The position numbers and the translations under genes are program-made. From NCBI RefSeq assembly GCF_024707545.1, contig NZ_CP062229.1, positions 6,801,501-6,865,500 of the forward strand: a stretch of DNA of 64,000 bases, in the 5' to 3' direction. This document shows, piece by piece, positions 26,679-34,639 of this stretch (positions within the stretch are counted from its first letter, which is position 1; every line of letters begins with the position of its first letter). This stretch comes from Mesorhizobium onobrychidis (GTDB taxonomy: Bacteria; Pseudomonadota; Alphaproteobacteria; Rhizobiales; Rhizobiaceae). Below the pieces are notes generated by a model that was not told the origin of the DNA, did not search any database, and saw only the letters and a list, made by a program, of their open reading frames with translations.

Positions 26679-27197
26679 CTATTCCTCGCCTCTCTCAGAA
26701 CCGCGACCCGCGTAGATTAAAATGGTCGCTTTTTTCTCGTCTAATACTTCAAAGAGAAATAACTTGGTCCGCAATTGGCAGAGCCATAGATGCAAGAGCC
26801 ATTCGTTCGGCTTGCCGCACATGAGTACCATGAGGGGCTTCTGATTATGCGCTGCCGGTGTCCTGATGATCGTCTTCAGACATGCTCGATCCGTCCAGCT
26901 CAGGCGGTTCGAAACGGCATCCGGGTGGGTGTGCCAGTCCCCGAGATATGTGTCCAACCTCCCGGAACGCTCGTAGTGCCTTGCGATTTCCGCCTGTTGC
27001 CAGCTTTGATCAGGGACAAAGCTGCTTCGTTCGTGAGATGCTTGGGGCCCGGCCGGAATCATTGCTGTTACGACGGCAGCGTCGTTTTCGGCCCAGTATC
27101 CCATGAAGGTCCCACCCGTTTCCCGATCATACCAGAGGTCGGCATCGGTTTGCATGTCCTGCACGATCGCTTGAGGCAGCCAGACTACTGGTTGCAT
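26679..27197 (-). CDS. JAB/MPN-family metallo-isopeptidase of a ubiquitin-like operon
   Basis: The start at ATG 27197 has GAAGGA seven bases upstream; ATG 27203 is also possible. Of 172 residues, Glu26 (RETGGTFMGYW), GDWHTHPDAVSNRLSWTDR with His89, His91, Ser100 and Asp103 make a JAMM zinc site. There are eight residues between the second His and Ser instead of the usual seven. Such peptidases cleave ubiquitin-like proteins from targets or process their C-termini. The gene overlaps the end of the E2-E1 gene by 13 bases, indicating one transcript and coupled translation. It resembles Cap3 of type II CBASS, but no CD-NTase gene lies in the window. Confidence 0.87.
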   Translation of the reverse strand: MQPVVWLPQAIVQDMQTDADLWYDRETGGTFMGYWAENDAAVVTAMIPAGPQASHERSSFVPDQSWQQAEIARHYERSGRLDTYLGDWHTHPDAVSNRLSWTDRACLKTIIRTPAAHNQKPLMVLMCGKPNEWLLHLWLCQLRTKLFLFEVLDEKKATILIYAGRGSERGEE

Positions 27198-28963
27198 CCG
27201 CATTCCTTCATCGGAGGCAAGCGATCGACCCGCCAAGACGGCGGCACCCGCCTGACCCCGTCATGTAATGTGAGGGTGTGAACCAAGGACTCCTTGAAGT
27301 CTTCTGGCTGGGAAAGAATGTCAACAGTCAACCGGACAGCCTCTGAAGATAATTCATGGAGGTCGAACGAAGCCCCATCGAAGGTCAGCTCCGCGCATCC
27401 AGGCGGCTGATTCAGGCCGGACGTTTCTCCTGATCCAGGAGCTTTCTCGATCAAACCTTTCGCATAGGCGAATTCACGGCAGGTTGGGCAGCCGGATTTC
27501 GGGTGATAGGCCGCAACAACACCTCCCTTCAATGATAGCGTTCCGAAAAGAGAAATCATCGGTTTGCCTGCGGACTTGCAGTGGTCGACCAGCAACCGTG
27601 AGATCCCGGAGGAAGCCGTTGCGTCGATGACGATGTCGGCCTTCGCAAAGATCGGCGGTAGAACTGAATGGTCTCCCCCGTTCCCGTCGGCTGCCGTCGC
27701 TATCCCCACGTGGTGATGGATCGCCTCAACTTCGACCCCCGGGTATTCGGACTCCAAATGCTGCTTGACGGCAGTGGTCTTTCGCATTCCCCAGGCCGTC
27801 GCACCAAGTGGCCATCGGATGGAGTTTCCTGGCTCGATGATGTCATGGTCGATGACGATGAGATGAGAACAACCGTTGCGGGCAAGTTCGATCGCAACTG
27901 GAGCACCAATAGCTCCCAATCCGAAGATGGCAATCACCTTGTCCTTCAGGAGGCCCACCGACTGAACTCGGTAGCCTATGTCCGTAGCCCCGGCGCGGTA
28001 GGTCGGTATGATCAAGACCGAGGGTCCAGTTGCCTTCTTACCAGGTTTCGCCGTCCGGAAGGATTTCGCTGGCCCGTAAAGCAGAGGGAAAAGCCATGTA
28101 TCTCCACTCTTCTTATGGCTGAGTTCCGTCGACTGAACGGTTACAGACATCGAAAAAGCTGGAGAGTCGCCGGTGAAGGCATGCATCTTGAAGGCAATCT
28201 GATCTTTCACTTTCTTTCCTTGCCAGCCGTCTGCCGGTGGAGGCGCAAAACGTTCCACACGGGTCCAAGGGAAGGTGCGGATAGTCTTCTTGGTTCGTAG
28301 GTGTGGAGGCAACGGAAACGTTCGACTCGCGAGCACAGTCTTATCGTGCGCTCTAACCTCGTCGACGACGCCTCGAAACTGGATGTTCTCTCCAATTCTC
28401 AATAGCGAACACGAAGCTTTGATCGTTCCGCCAAGGGCACCACGTAGGTCCCACTCGCTGTCGATCAGCATATAGCTTCCTTCGGAATACCCAGGGAATT
28501 CTGGGGCAATGACGTTCCACCAGACTTCCATCGGTTCGCCCTGCTGATCCTCCACGCCCGTTCCATCCAAGGCGTTTGCGAGCTGTTTCTCAAGGAGCTT
28601 AGCCAGAGTCCACTTGATGGACCACAGTCCCGTGTCGCGGCCCAACAAGCAAAGGTTGCCGTCAGTCGGCGAGCAGTGCCTGCGCGGAAAGGTTTCCGGT
28701 TTTCCTCGAAGGGCGACTTGCGGCCGGACGAAGGGATAGCTGTCGGGGAACACTGCGCGAAGCTCGCAGCCTTCCCCGGATGCCAGCGGCCATTCGAACT
28801 CGACGCTGAGCACCCCGTTTTTCAGTTGATCTTCGTCGATTCGCAGCGAGTCTCGGGCGAAGAATGCGAGGTCACGAAGTTCGAAATCCAATCGTCCTAC
28901 GCAGGTACGCTCCCAGTGGGGGAGCATACCTGCTTTCAGACCGCCATAGCCTATCCAGGTCAT
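27185..28963 (-). CDS. E2-E1 fusion (ubiquitin-like conjugation and activation)
   Basis: The start at ATG 28963, overlapping the upstream stop as ATGA, gives 592 residues. The E2 domain (about 20-150) has SYPFVRPQV and RRHCSPTDGNLCLLGRDTG with the likely catalytic Cys105, then WTLAKLLEKQLANAL. A middle beta-rich part spans about 160-330. The E1/ThiF domain (about 335-560) has VIAIFGLGAIGAPVAIELA (nucleotide loop), VIDHDIIEPGNSIRWPLG, KTTAVKQHL, and GCPTC at 491-495 and PGCAELTFDG at 521-530 as candidates for the transfer Cys. This fold pair occurs in CBASS Cap2 and related systems, where it attaches a protein C-terminus to a target. The neighbours are a JAB peptidase and a 51-residue Pro/Gly-rich peptide gene. 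Confidence 0.88.
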   Translation of the reverse strand: MTWIGYGGLKAGMLPHWERTCVGRLDFELRDLAFFARDSLRIDEDQLKNGVLSVEFEWPLASGEGCELRAVFPDSYPFVRPQVALRGKPETFPRRHCSPTDGNLCLLGRDTGLWSIKWTLAKLLEKQLANALDGTGVEDQQGEPMEVWWNVIAPEFPGYSEGSYMLIDSEWDLRGALGGTIKASCSLLRIGENIQFRGVVDEVRAHDKTVLASRTFPLPPHLRTKKTIRTFPWTRVERFAPPPADGWQGKKVKDQIAFKMHAFTGDSPAFSMSVTVQSTELSHKKSGDTWLFPLLYGPAKSFRTAKPGKKATGPSVLIIPTYRAGATDIGYRVQSVGLLKDKVIAIFGLGAIGAPVAIELARNGCSHLIVIDHDIIEPGNSIRWPLGATAWGMRKTTAVKQHLESEYPGVEVEAIHHHVGIATAADGNGGDHSVLPPIFAKADIVIDATASSGISRLLVDHCKSAGKPMISLFGTLSLKGGVVAAYHPKSGCPTCREFAYAKGLIEKAPGSGETSGLNQPPGCAELTFDGASFDLHELSSEAVRLTVDILSQPEDFKESLVHTLTLHDGVRRVPPSWRVDRLPPMKECGCNQ

Positions 28964-29115
28964 CCTACTGGACGATCCGGCGGCTGAGGTGGGTCCTTGG
29001 GGCCAGGAGGAACGCCGGGGGGACGACCCGGAACGCCATCCGGCGGGCCTGGGATCCAGTCGGGCGGTCCAGGCGGGGTGTGGCCTGGATTGCCGGGGGT
29101 TGGTGGCCGTGCCAT
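28960..29115 (-). CDS. 51-residue Pro/Gly-rich peptide ending in Gly, first gene of the E2-E1 operon
   Basis: ATG 29115 lies nine bases after GGAG. The peptide has 22 Pro and 9 Gly, starts MARPPTPGNPGHTPPGPPDW and ends DPPQPPDRPVG, then TGA overlapping the E2-E1 ATG by four bases. There is no ubiquitin-like fold at this size. The exact ATGA coupling, the ribosome binding site and the absence of any other short frame before the E2 gene argue for a real gene. The terminal Gly would suit adenylation and conjugation by the following E1/E2 pair, making this peptide a possible substrate; it could also be a flexible leader peptide. The function is inferred only from position. Confidence 0.6.
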   Translation of the reverse strand: MARPPTPGNPGHTPPGPPDWIPGPPDGVPGRPPGVPPGPKDPPQPPDRPVG

Positions 29116-29171
29116 GTTCATTCTCCATTTTGGCTTTGGTGGAAGGTATAGTCACATCGCGGCGTTCTCAG

Positions 29172-29330
29172 TTAAGCTGAGAATACGATCGTTTTGTTCC
29201 CGTTGAGCATGATCCGCCTCTCCAGATGTAGCTTGACGGCCCGTGCAAGGACCCGGCTTTCGATATCGCGGCCAGTCGCGAGGAAATCTTCCGCAGGATA
29301 ACGAAAAGGTCGCCGACGAGGCCGTAGCCA
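29172..29330 (-). pseudogene. purU: purU (formyltetrahydrofolate deformylase) 3' remnant
   Basis: The minus-strand end EDFLATGRDIESRVLARAVK then LHLERRIMLNGNKTIVF corresponds to the conserved C-terminus of PurU (GRD.E..VL.RAV..HLE.R...NGNKTVVF). Nothing of the catalytic N-terminal domain remains upstream, where an etfA fragment is found. It lies just upstream of the ubiquitin-like operon. Confidence 0.65.
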
Positions 29331-29379
29331 ACGACCTCGAAGATTGGACCTCCTCGCCCTTGTTGATGCCGACACGACC

Positions 29380-29953
29380 TTCGGAGCGTCTGCTGGCAGG
29401 GTTCAGTTTCGGAGAGCTTCTTTTGGATGAAAATGGAAAGCCTCGGGTTGGCTGCCGCCGAGATATTCTCGACGGCAGCCGCATTGCCTTGGGAGGCGCT
29501 TGGATGCGAAGCGGTGCGCACGGTGATCACCTTCTTGGCGTGGGTCGAGACTGCACCGTCTGGATGGCATTTCCTGGCATAGATCGGCCGCTTGAAGGTG
29601 TCGGGCGAGATGACGTCGGAGACCTCCGCGTCATCGAGCAGTGCGGCCAGGCGCGGCGCGACATTCTTGCCCGACGCGGTCGCCGGCGCAATGATGGTGT
29701 CATAGGCGCCCGCTATGCTGATGACTAGCGCTGCCAGTGGTTCGGCAAGGCGTGCGGTGAGTTCGTCGGCTTCGGCGAGCAGCACCTTGCTGACGCCATT
29801 GAGCCTGGCGGCGGCATCGGCAGCTCCCTTGGCGCCCTTGCCGGCGACCAGCGCATGGACATCCGAACCGATCTGCAGTGCCGCCGAAAGCGCCTTGGTG
29901 TTCTGGTCGGCAAGCGTTGCGTTGTCGTGTTCGGCAATGAGCAGAATAGCCAT
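29380..29953 (-). pseudogene. etfA: Electron transfer flavoprotein alpha subunit, 5' remnant
   Basis: From ATG 29953 (GGAGAC upstream) the frame encodes an EtfA N-terminal domain: MAILLIAEHDNATLADQNTK, LNGVSKVLLAEADELTARLA and NVAPRLAALLDDAEVSDVIS. After YARKCHPDGA it continues with imperfect similarity (STHAKKVITVRTAS, GNAAAVENISAAANPRL), then drifts and fuses with the purU remnant. The FAD-binding C-terminal domain is missing. EtfA normally pairs with EtfB, which is not present here. Confidence 0.75.
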
Positions 29954-30048
29954 GTTCTTGTCTCCGTTCCGATCGCTTACAGCACGCCGGCTGTTCTTCC
30001 CGTTGAGATACGGTCCACTCATTGGGTCGCGAAGCGAAGTCAGCCTTC

Positions 30049-31389
30049 CTATTCGCGACCCGCGCGCCATTGTCTGTATGCGAGGTTCAACCGTGCACCC
30101 ACGTCGGTAAACGGCTGCGGCGGCAATGCCTGAGGCTTCTCAAATGAGCGGAATATTTCCCCGAGCTGGGATCGATGCCCCGCTACGAGTTCGGCCGTTG
30201 CGATGCCCGCGGCCGTGGCTTTAGTCCCCCCTATGCCGTTGCACGCGCATGCTGCGAAGATGCAGTCTTCCACTTGCCCAAACAGTGGCACCGAATTCCA
30301 AGTAAGCGCCATTGCGCCAGCCCAACGATACTGCATCTTCAAGTGACGATGATCGGGAAAGCGGTCGGCGAACTTGCTGTCATGGAGGTCGCTCGCACAC
30401 TTGATCGAGCCCGCGCCAACTTCGATCTTAGGGTTATAGGTGTAGCGCGAGCGGATGAGGATTCGGTCGCCGTCGGCCTCGTTGATACGTCGGACGGTCG
30501 TGCCCATCGGCGCGGCCGGTGTCGCTCCCCATTTCCGCGATCCGGCAAGCGTAGAGGGATCGAACGGTTCGGTCAGCGAGGCGTAGGTGAAGAGGTGAAG
30601 AAGTTGACCGGTCCCGAACCCGAAGCTCTCTGCGTGGCCGTTTGTTGCCAGGATCACCCGGCCGGCCCTCAACTCGCCTTTGGGTGTCTTTACCGTGCAG
30701 CCGCTCGACGATGTTTCGATAGACAGGGCGGGCGTCCGCTCAAACAGCCTGACGGGTTCCCGAAACAAATCCGCAATGGCCCTCACCAGCGCTGTAGGCT
30801 GCACCATGACCGCGCCGGGAGTGAAGAGCCCGGACTTGAAGGATCGCGTGCCCGTGACTTCCTCGATCTCCTCGGCACCGAGAAGCTGGTGCGGTTCACT
30901 CAATGAATTGAGCTTGGACGAGTACGTCGCGAGATGCTCCGTGCCGGCATCGGTCATGGCCACGCTGTATTTGCCACTACGATCGAACACGTACTTGTCC
31001 CAGCCATTTTCCTCCGCCAGTCGGGCGTAATGTTGAATGGCCGTCCGTGCTACCACTATCTCATTGTGGCTTTTGGCAACAGCGTCCACCCCGAAATTTC
31101 CCGACGAAATGTCGTGGGGCAAATCAATGATAAATCCGGAGTTACGGCCACTGGCCCCGTTCCCGACCACGTCGGCATCGATAACGGCGACGGAAAGTCC
31201 TGGGTGGAGATGGGCCAATCTCGTAGCGGCCGCCAACCCGGCGAAACCCGCGCCGATAATGACGACATCGACAGTGATGGTCCGATCCAGTTCGGGCGTT
31301 GGCGTCCTCGGAGGGAGCAATGCCGCCCATCCGGACTCCGCGCCATGGGCGGGCAGGCGACGCGCACGAAAAGTCTTGCTGGTCATCAT
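30049..31389 (-). CDS. FAD-dependent amine/amino-acid oxidoreductase (DAO family)
   Basis: 446 residues. The FAD-binding loop VVIIGAGFAGLAAATRLAHL follows an N-terminal segment with W-A-LP as in gamma-glutamylputrescine oxidase-like enzymes. ASGRNSGFIIDLPHD and the C-terminal CNGIGGTKATAAGIATAEL complete the DAO fold. It would oxidise a secondary or primary amine or amino acid to an imine or aldehyde. Its start overlaps the stop of the DapA-like gene (ATGA at 31386-31389), so it is the last gene of an operon GntR-ALDH-DapA-like-DAO. The substrate is unknown; the operon resembles hydroxyproline or polyamine breakdown sets. Confidence 0.85.
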   Translation of the reverse strand: MMTSKTFRARRLPAHGAESGWAALLPPRTPTPELDRTITVDVVIIGAGFAGLAAATRLAHLHPGLSVAVIDADVVGNGASGRNSGFIIDLPHDISSGNFGVDAVAKSHNEIVVARTAIQHYARLAEENGWDKYVFDRSGKYSVAMTDAGTEHLATYSSKLNSLSEPHQLLGAEEIEEVTGTRSFKSGLFTPGAVMVQPTALVRAIADLFREPVRLFERTPALSIETSSSGCTVKTPKGELRAGRVILATNGHAESFGFGTGQLLHLFTYASLTEPFDPSTLAGSRKWGATPAAPMGTTVRRINEADGDRILIRSRYTYNPKIEVGAGSIKCASDLHDSKFADRFPDHRHLKMQYRWAGAMALTWNSVPLFGQVEDCIFAACACNGIGGTKATAAGIATAELVAGHRSQLGEIFRSFEKPQALPPQPFTDVGARLNLAYRQWRAGRE

Positions 31390-32273
31390 ACCGCTTCTTG
31401 TTCGACTAGCGCGCCCAGCGCCGTCCGAAGCGCCGCGATGCGGTCCGTCGAAAGGGGACGGAACGGCTTTCTCGCGTCACCGCACCCATATCCAGTGAGT
31501 TCCGCGGCCGCATACACGCTTGGGACATAGTCGCCGTCCCAAAGAAGGGACATAATTGGCTCCAGTTGCCGCCAGAGCGACTGCACATCGTCCCAACGCT
31601 TTTCCCGAGCGGCCTTGACGATCGCCACGCAGGTGCGTGGCGCAATGTTCGCGCCGCCCCAGATCAGACCGGAGCAACCCGCGAAAAGGGAGAACGGGAC
31701 GAGCGGATCGGCACCGTTGATGACATTCAGGCCGGTGCCGATCAGCCTGACCTGTCCGATCAAGTCTCCACTGCTGTCCTTGACTGCGCGGAATTCGGGC
31801 AATTCGCAGAGTCTGCGGAGCAGGTCCGGCGTTATGCGCACACCGACCGCCTGGGGCACATTGTACCCAATGATGGGCAATCCGACCTTGGCAACTTCGG
31901 CGTAGAAGTCGAAGACGCTGTTGTCGTCCGACGGACCTTCGAAGAAGGGCGGAAGGATCATGACACCGTCCGCACCGGAATCCTTCGCGAACTGCGTCCT
32001 TTCGACGACGTCGGCCGTGAGCAATGCCGAGGCCTGGGCGATCACCTTGGCCCGTCCGGCGACGATGCGCGCACCGCGTTCGATGAGGGACCTCGATTCA
32101 TCCGGCGACAGATAAACATGCATGCCCGTGCCGGAGCTGAACACGATACCGTCGACGCCCGCGGCCAGATACCGCTCGATGAGTTCCTGGAAGCGATTGA
32201 AATCGATACGCCCGTTCGAGTCGAACGGGGCCGTGATCGCGAGATTGAGACCGGAGAAAGCAAATGATGACAT
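31386..32273 (-). CDS. DapA-family aldolase/deaminase (dihydrodipicolinate synthase-like)
   Basis: 295 residues form one TIM barrel. FRAVKDSSGD holds the Schiff-base Lys, IGYNVPQAVG the conserved Tyr, and GIVFSSGTGM takes the place of the usual GTTGE loop, so it is probably not a true DapA. Members of this branch include 1-pyrroline-4-hydroxy-2-carboxylate deaminase and keto-deoxy sugar acid aldolases. Between an aldehyde dehydrogenase and a FAD oxidoreductase it would act in the middle of a catabolic route, perhaps for hydroxyproline-like compounds. Confidence 0.83.
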   Translation of the reverse strand: MSSFAFSGLNLAITAPFDSNGRIDFNRFQELIERYLAAGVDGIVFSSGTGMHVYLSPDESRSLIERGARIVAGRAKVIAQASALLTADVVERTQFAKDSGADGVMILPPFFEGPSDDNSVFDFYAEVAKVGLPIIGYNVPQAVGVRITPDLLRRLCELPEFRAVKDSSGDLIGQVRLIGTGLNVINGADPLVPFSLFAGCSGLIWGGANIAPRTCVAIVKAAREKRWDDVQSLWRQLEPIMSLLWDGDYVPSVYAAAELTGYGCGDARKPFRPLSTDRIAALRTALGALVEQEAV

Positions 32274-32274
32274 T

Positions 32275-33762
32275 TCAGAAACCCTCGTTCGAGCTGCTCA
32301 GGTCGATCCAAAGCGTTTTGGTCTGGCAATATTGATCATGTGCGTGGAAAGCCTTGTCCCGGCCGCCGAAGCCCGATTGCTTGTAACCGCCAAACGGCGT
32401 GGCGGCGTCCCCCTCCCCGTAGCAGTTCACGGTGACAGTCCCCGCCCGGATCGCCCGTGCGGCCCGAAGCGCCCGTGTGCCGTCGGCGGTGAAAACGGAG
32501 GCAGCCAGACCATATTCGGTCTCATTGGCAAGCGAGACAGCCTCCGCGAGGGAGTTCACCCCAATGACACAAACAATCGGCCCGAAAATCTCTTCCCGGA
32601 CGTGCTTGCTGTCGTGGCGGTCGAATTCCATGATCGTGGGCTCGATCGTGGTTCCGTTGAAGACCTTTCCGCCAGCCACCACCTTGCCATCGCCTGCCAG
32701 ATAGCTGCTGACCTTCTCGAAATGCGTGGCTGAGACAAGCGGACCGATGCGGGTTTCCGGATCAAGCGGGTCGCCCGCGGTCCAGGTCTTGGCGACTTGC
32801 GTCAGTTTTTCGACAAGGCGGTCCTTCACGTCCTTGTGGACAAAGACACGTGAGATGGCCGAGCAGTTCTGACCCATGTTCCAGAACGCGCCGTTGCCGA
32901 TGTGGGAGGCCACGGCGTCAAGATCGGGAACATCGTCCATCACGATACAAGGGTTCTTACCACCCATTTCAAGAACCACTTCCTTCAAATTGCTCTCGGA
33001 GGAGTACTTCAGGAAGCGACGACCAGTGTCGGTGGAACCCGTGAAGGAAATTGCGTCGATGCCGGGATGGCGACCGATTGGTTCGCCGACGTCCGGACCA
33101 TCACCGGTCACGACGTTGAAAACCCCAGGCGGCAGCCCGGCATTCAGAGCGAGCTCTGCGACCCGCAAAGTGGTAAGCGACGTCTCTTCGGCTGGTTTGA
33201 CGACGATCGTGCACCCCGCTGCCAGAGCAGGGCCGATCTTCCACGCAAGCATGAGAAGAGGGAAGTTCCAGGGGAGCACGATGCCGACGACGCCGATCGG
33301 CTCGCGCACTATCAGGCCAAGAGAGGCGTCATTCGCAGGTGACACCTGGTCATATATCTTGTCGACGGCTTCGGCATGCCATCTGAGGCTGTTGATAGTC
33401 TCGGGCACATCGATGTTGATGCAGTCGCTGATGGTCTTGCCGCTATCCAAGCTCTCCATCAGTGCCAGCTCTAGCGCGTTTTCCTCGATGACAGACGCCA
33501 GCCTGAGAAGGACTTTCTTCCGGTTCGCTGGGGCCAGCTTCGACCACCGGCCGTCCTCAAACGCATGCCGGGCGGCGGCGACGGCCTTGTCGACGTCGGC
33601 CGCCGAACCTGCCGGGAGCTCTGCCTGGACCTTCCCCGTCGCCGGGTTGAGGGTTGGATAGGTTTTGCCGGACAGGGCCGCAATCTGCACCCCATCCACT
33701 ATCATCTTGTTCGGCAGCTTGAGTGATCTCGCCTGCGTCTTGTAGTCGACTTTATTGAGCAT
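32275..33762 (-). CDS. NAD(P)-dependent aldehyde dehydrogenase (PuuC-like)
   Basis: 495 residues, full length for the family. Visible motifs are [49 protein letters not shown] (general-base Glu) and WNMGQNCSAISRVFV (catalytic Cys), then EIFGPIVCV. It is closest in pattern to gamma-glutamyl-gamma-aminobutyraldehyde dehydrogenase and 4-aminobutyraldehyde types. It lies 38 bases after the GntR gene and one base before the DapA-like gene, so it is cotranscribed. It would oxidise the aldehyde made in the pathway to an acid. Confidence 0.9.
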   Translation of the reverse strand: MLNKVDYKTQARSLKLPNKMIVDGVQIAALSGKTYPTLNPATGKVQAELPAGSAADVDKAVAAARHAFEDGRWSKLAPANRKKVLLRLASVIEENALELALMESLDSGKTISDCINIDVPETINSLRWHAEAVDKIYDQVSPANDASLGLIVREPIGVVGIVLPWNFPLLMLAWKIGPALAAGCTIVVKPAEETSLTTLRVAELALNAGLPPGVFNVVTGDGPDVGEPIGRHPGIDAISFTGSTDTGRRFLKYSSESNLKEVVLEMGGKNPCIVMDDVPDLDAVASHIGNGAFWNMGQNCSAISRVFVHKDVKDRLVEKLTQVAKTWTAGDPLDPETRIGPLVSATHFEKVSSYLAGDGKVVAGGKVFNGTTIEPTIMEFDRHDSKHVREEIFGPIVCVIGVNSLAEAVSLANETEYGLAASVFTADGTRALRAARAIRAGTVTVNCYGEGDAATPFGGYKQSGFGGRDKAFHAHDQYCQTKTLWIDLSSSNEGF

Positions 33763-33800
33763 TTCTGTTCTCCCTCGTGTCCAAGTGACACCGACAATGA

Positions 33801-34505
33801 TTACCCGTCGAGTTCGCCTTGCATGCCGTTGGGCACGGCGTAGAGCGCCACGTCGCTTCGGAACACTTCGAGATGGGCGCGCACCAGTTCGCCCGCCCGC
33901 TCTGCATCCCGGGCTTCGATGGCCTCGATCATCTGATCGTGCTGCCGCGCAGCGGTTTCCTGGTTTTTTTGAATCCGCGGGCCGCCGTTTTGGCGATAGA
34001 AGATCTTCCCGATCCGGGCGTGATCGATGAGAAGCTTCTTCAGACTGGGAAGCAGATACTGGTTGTGTGCCATCTTCCCGATGTTCAGATGGAACTGGTG
34101 ATTGAAGATCACCCTGTTCTCGACGTGGCCGTCGGCAATGGACTGCCGGAACTTGTGCTGAGTATGCTTGAGGACTTCGAGGTCCCGAGCGTTATGGTTG
34201 ACAGCCGCGAGCTTCGTCGTTCCGACGTAGATCATCGGGGCGACGATCAGGAAATCCCGAAGCGTCTGGTAGGACATGATGGAGACGCGCGCAGCGCGGT
34301 TGGCCTCAAGATCGACGTAGCCCTCGCCCGCCATCTGTCTCATGAGTTCGCGGACCGGCGGACGAGACAGGCCGAATTCCTCACTGAGAGCGACTTCGTC
34401 GAGAACCGCCCCCGGCTCGAGCTGCATGGTTAGGATGCGATGCACCAGTGTTTCAGCAAGAATGCCCTTTCGATCCGTCGAGGCAGCAGGTTCATCCAGG
34501 ATCAT
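33801..34505 (-). CDS. GntR-family (FCD) transcriptional regulator
   Basis: 234 residues. The N-terminal winged helix carries ALSEEFGLSRPPVRELMRQM, and the C-terminal FCD ligand domain includes FNHQFHLNIGKMAHNQYLLP with metal-binding His. It is the first gene of the ALDH-DapA-like-DAO operon and probably its autoregulator. An operator-like motif lies 26 bases upstream of its start, and a near-identical copy lies before the LysR gene. Confidence 0.9.
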   Translation of the reverse strand: MILDEPAASTDRKGILAETLVHRILTMQLEPGAVLDEVALSEEFGLSRPPVRELMRQMAGEGYVDLEANRAARVSIMSYQTLRDFLIVAPMIYVGTTKLAAVNHNARDLEVLKHTQHKFRQSIADGHVENRVIFNHQFHLNIGKMAHNQYLLPSLKKLLIDHARIGKIFYRQNGGPRIQKNQETAARQHDQMIEAIEARDAERAGELVRAHLEVFRSDVALYAVPNGMQGELDG

Positions 34506-34530
34506 AGCGGCTCCTCAATTTCAAAGAAAG

Positions 34531-34545
34531 ACATATGGTAGACAA
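34531..34545. promoter_or_regulatory. Operator-like motif ACATATGGTAGACAA before the GntR gene
   Basis: It differs at one base from 35867-35881 (ACATATTGTAGACAA). The core TTGT/ACAA symmetry fits the TNGTNNACNA pattern of FCD-type GntR sites. It lies between the GntR operon and the divergent GlxA-type gene, so it could control both. Confidence 0.5.
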
Positions 34546-34639
34546 AGATCAAGAGTCAAGATAGGTAAATGATATTACGCTGATGCGGTGACAGCCATAC
34601 GGCAGCTCGCAGGGTGTTCCAACGGGTCGAGGCAAGAGG

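Noticed and set aside
26679..29115. Complete type II CBASS operon
   Set aside because: Cap2- and Cap3-like genes are present, but no CD-NTase or effector gene could be found upstream or downstream; only etfA/purU remnants, a FAD oxidoreductase and traR adjoin.
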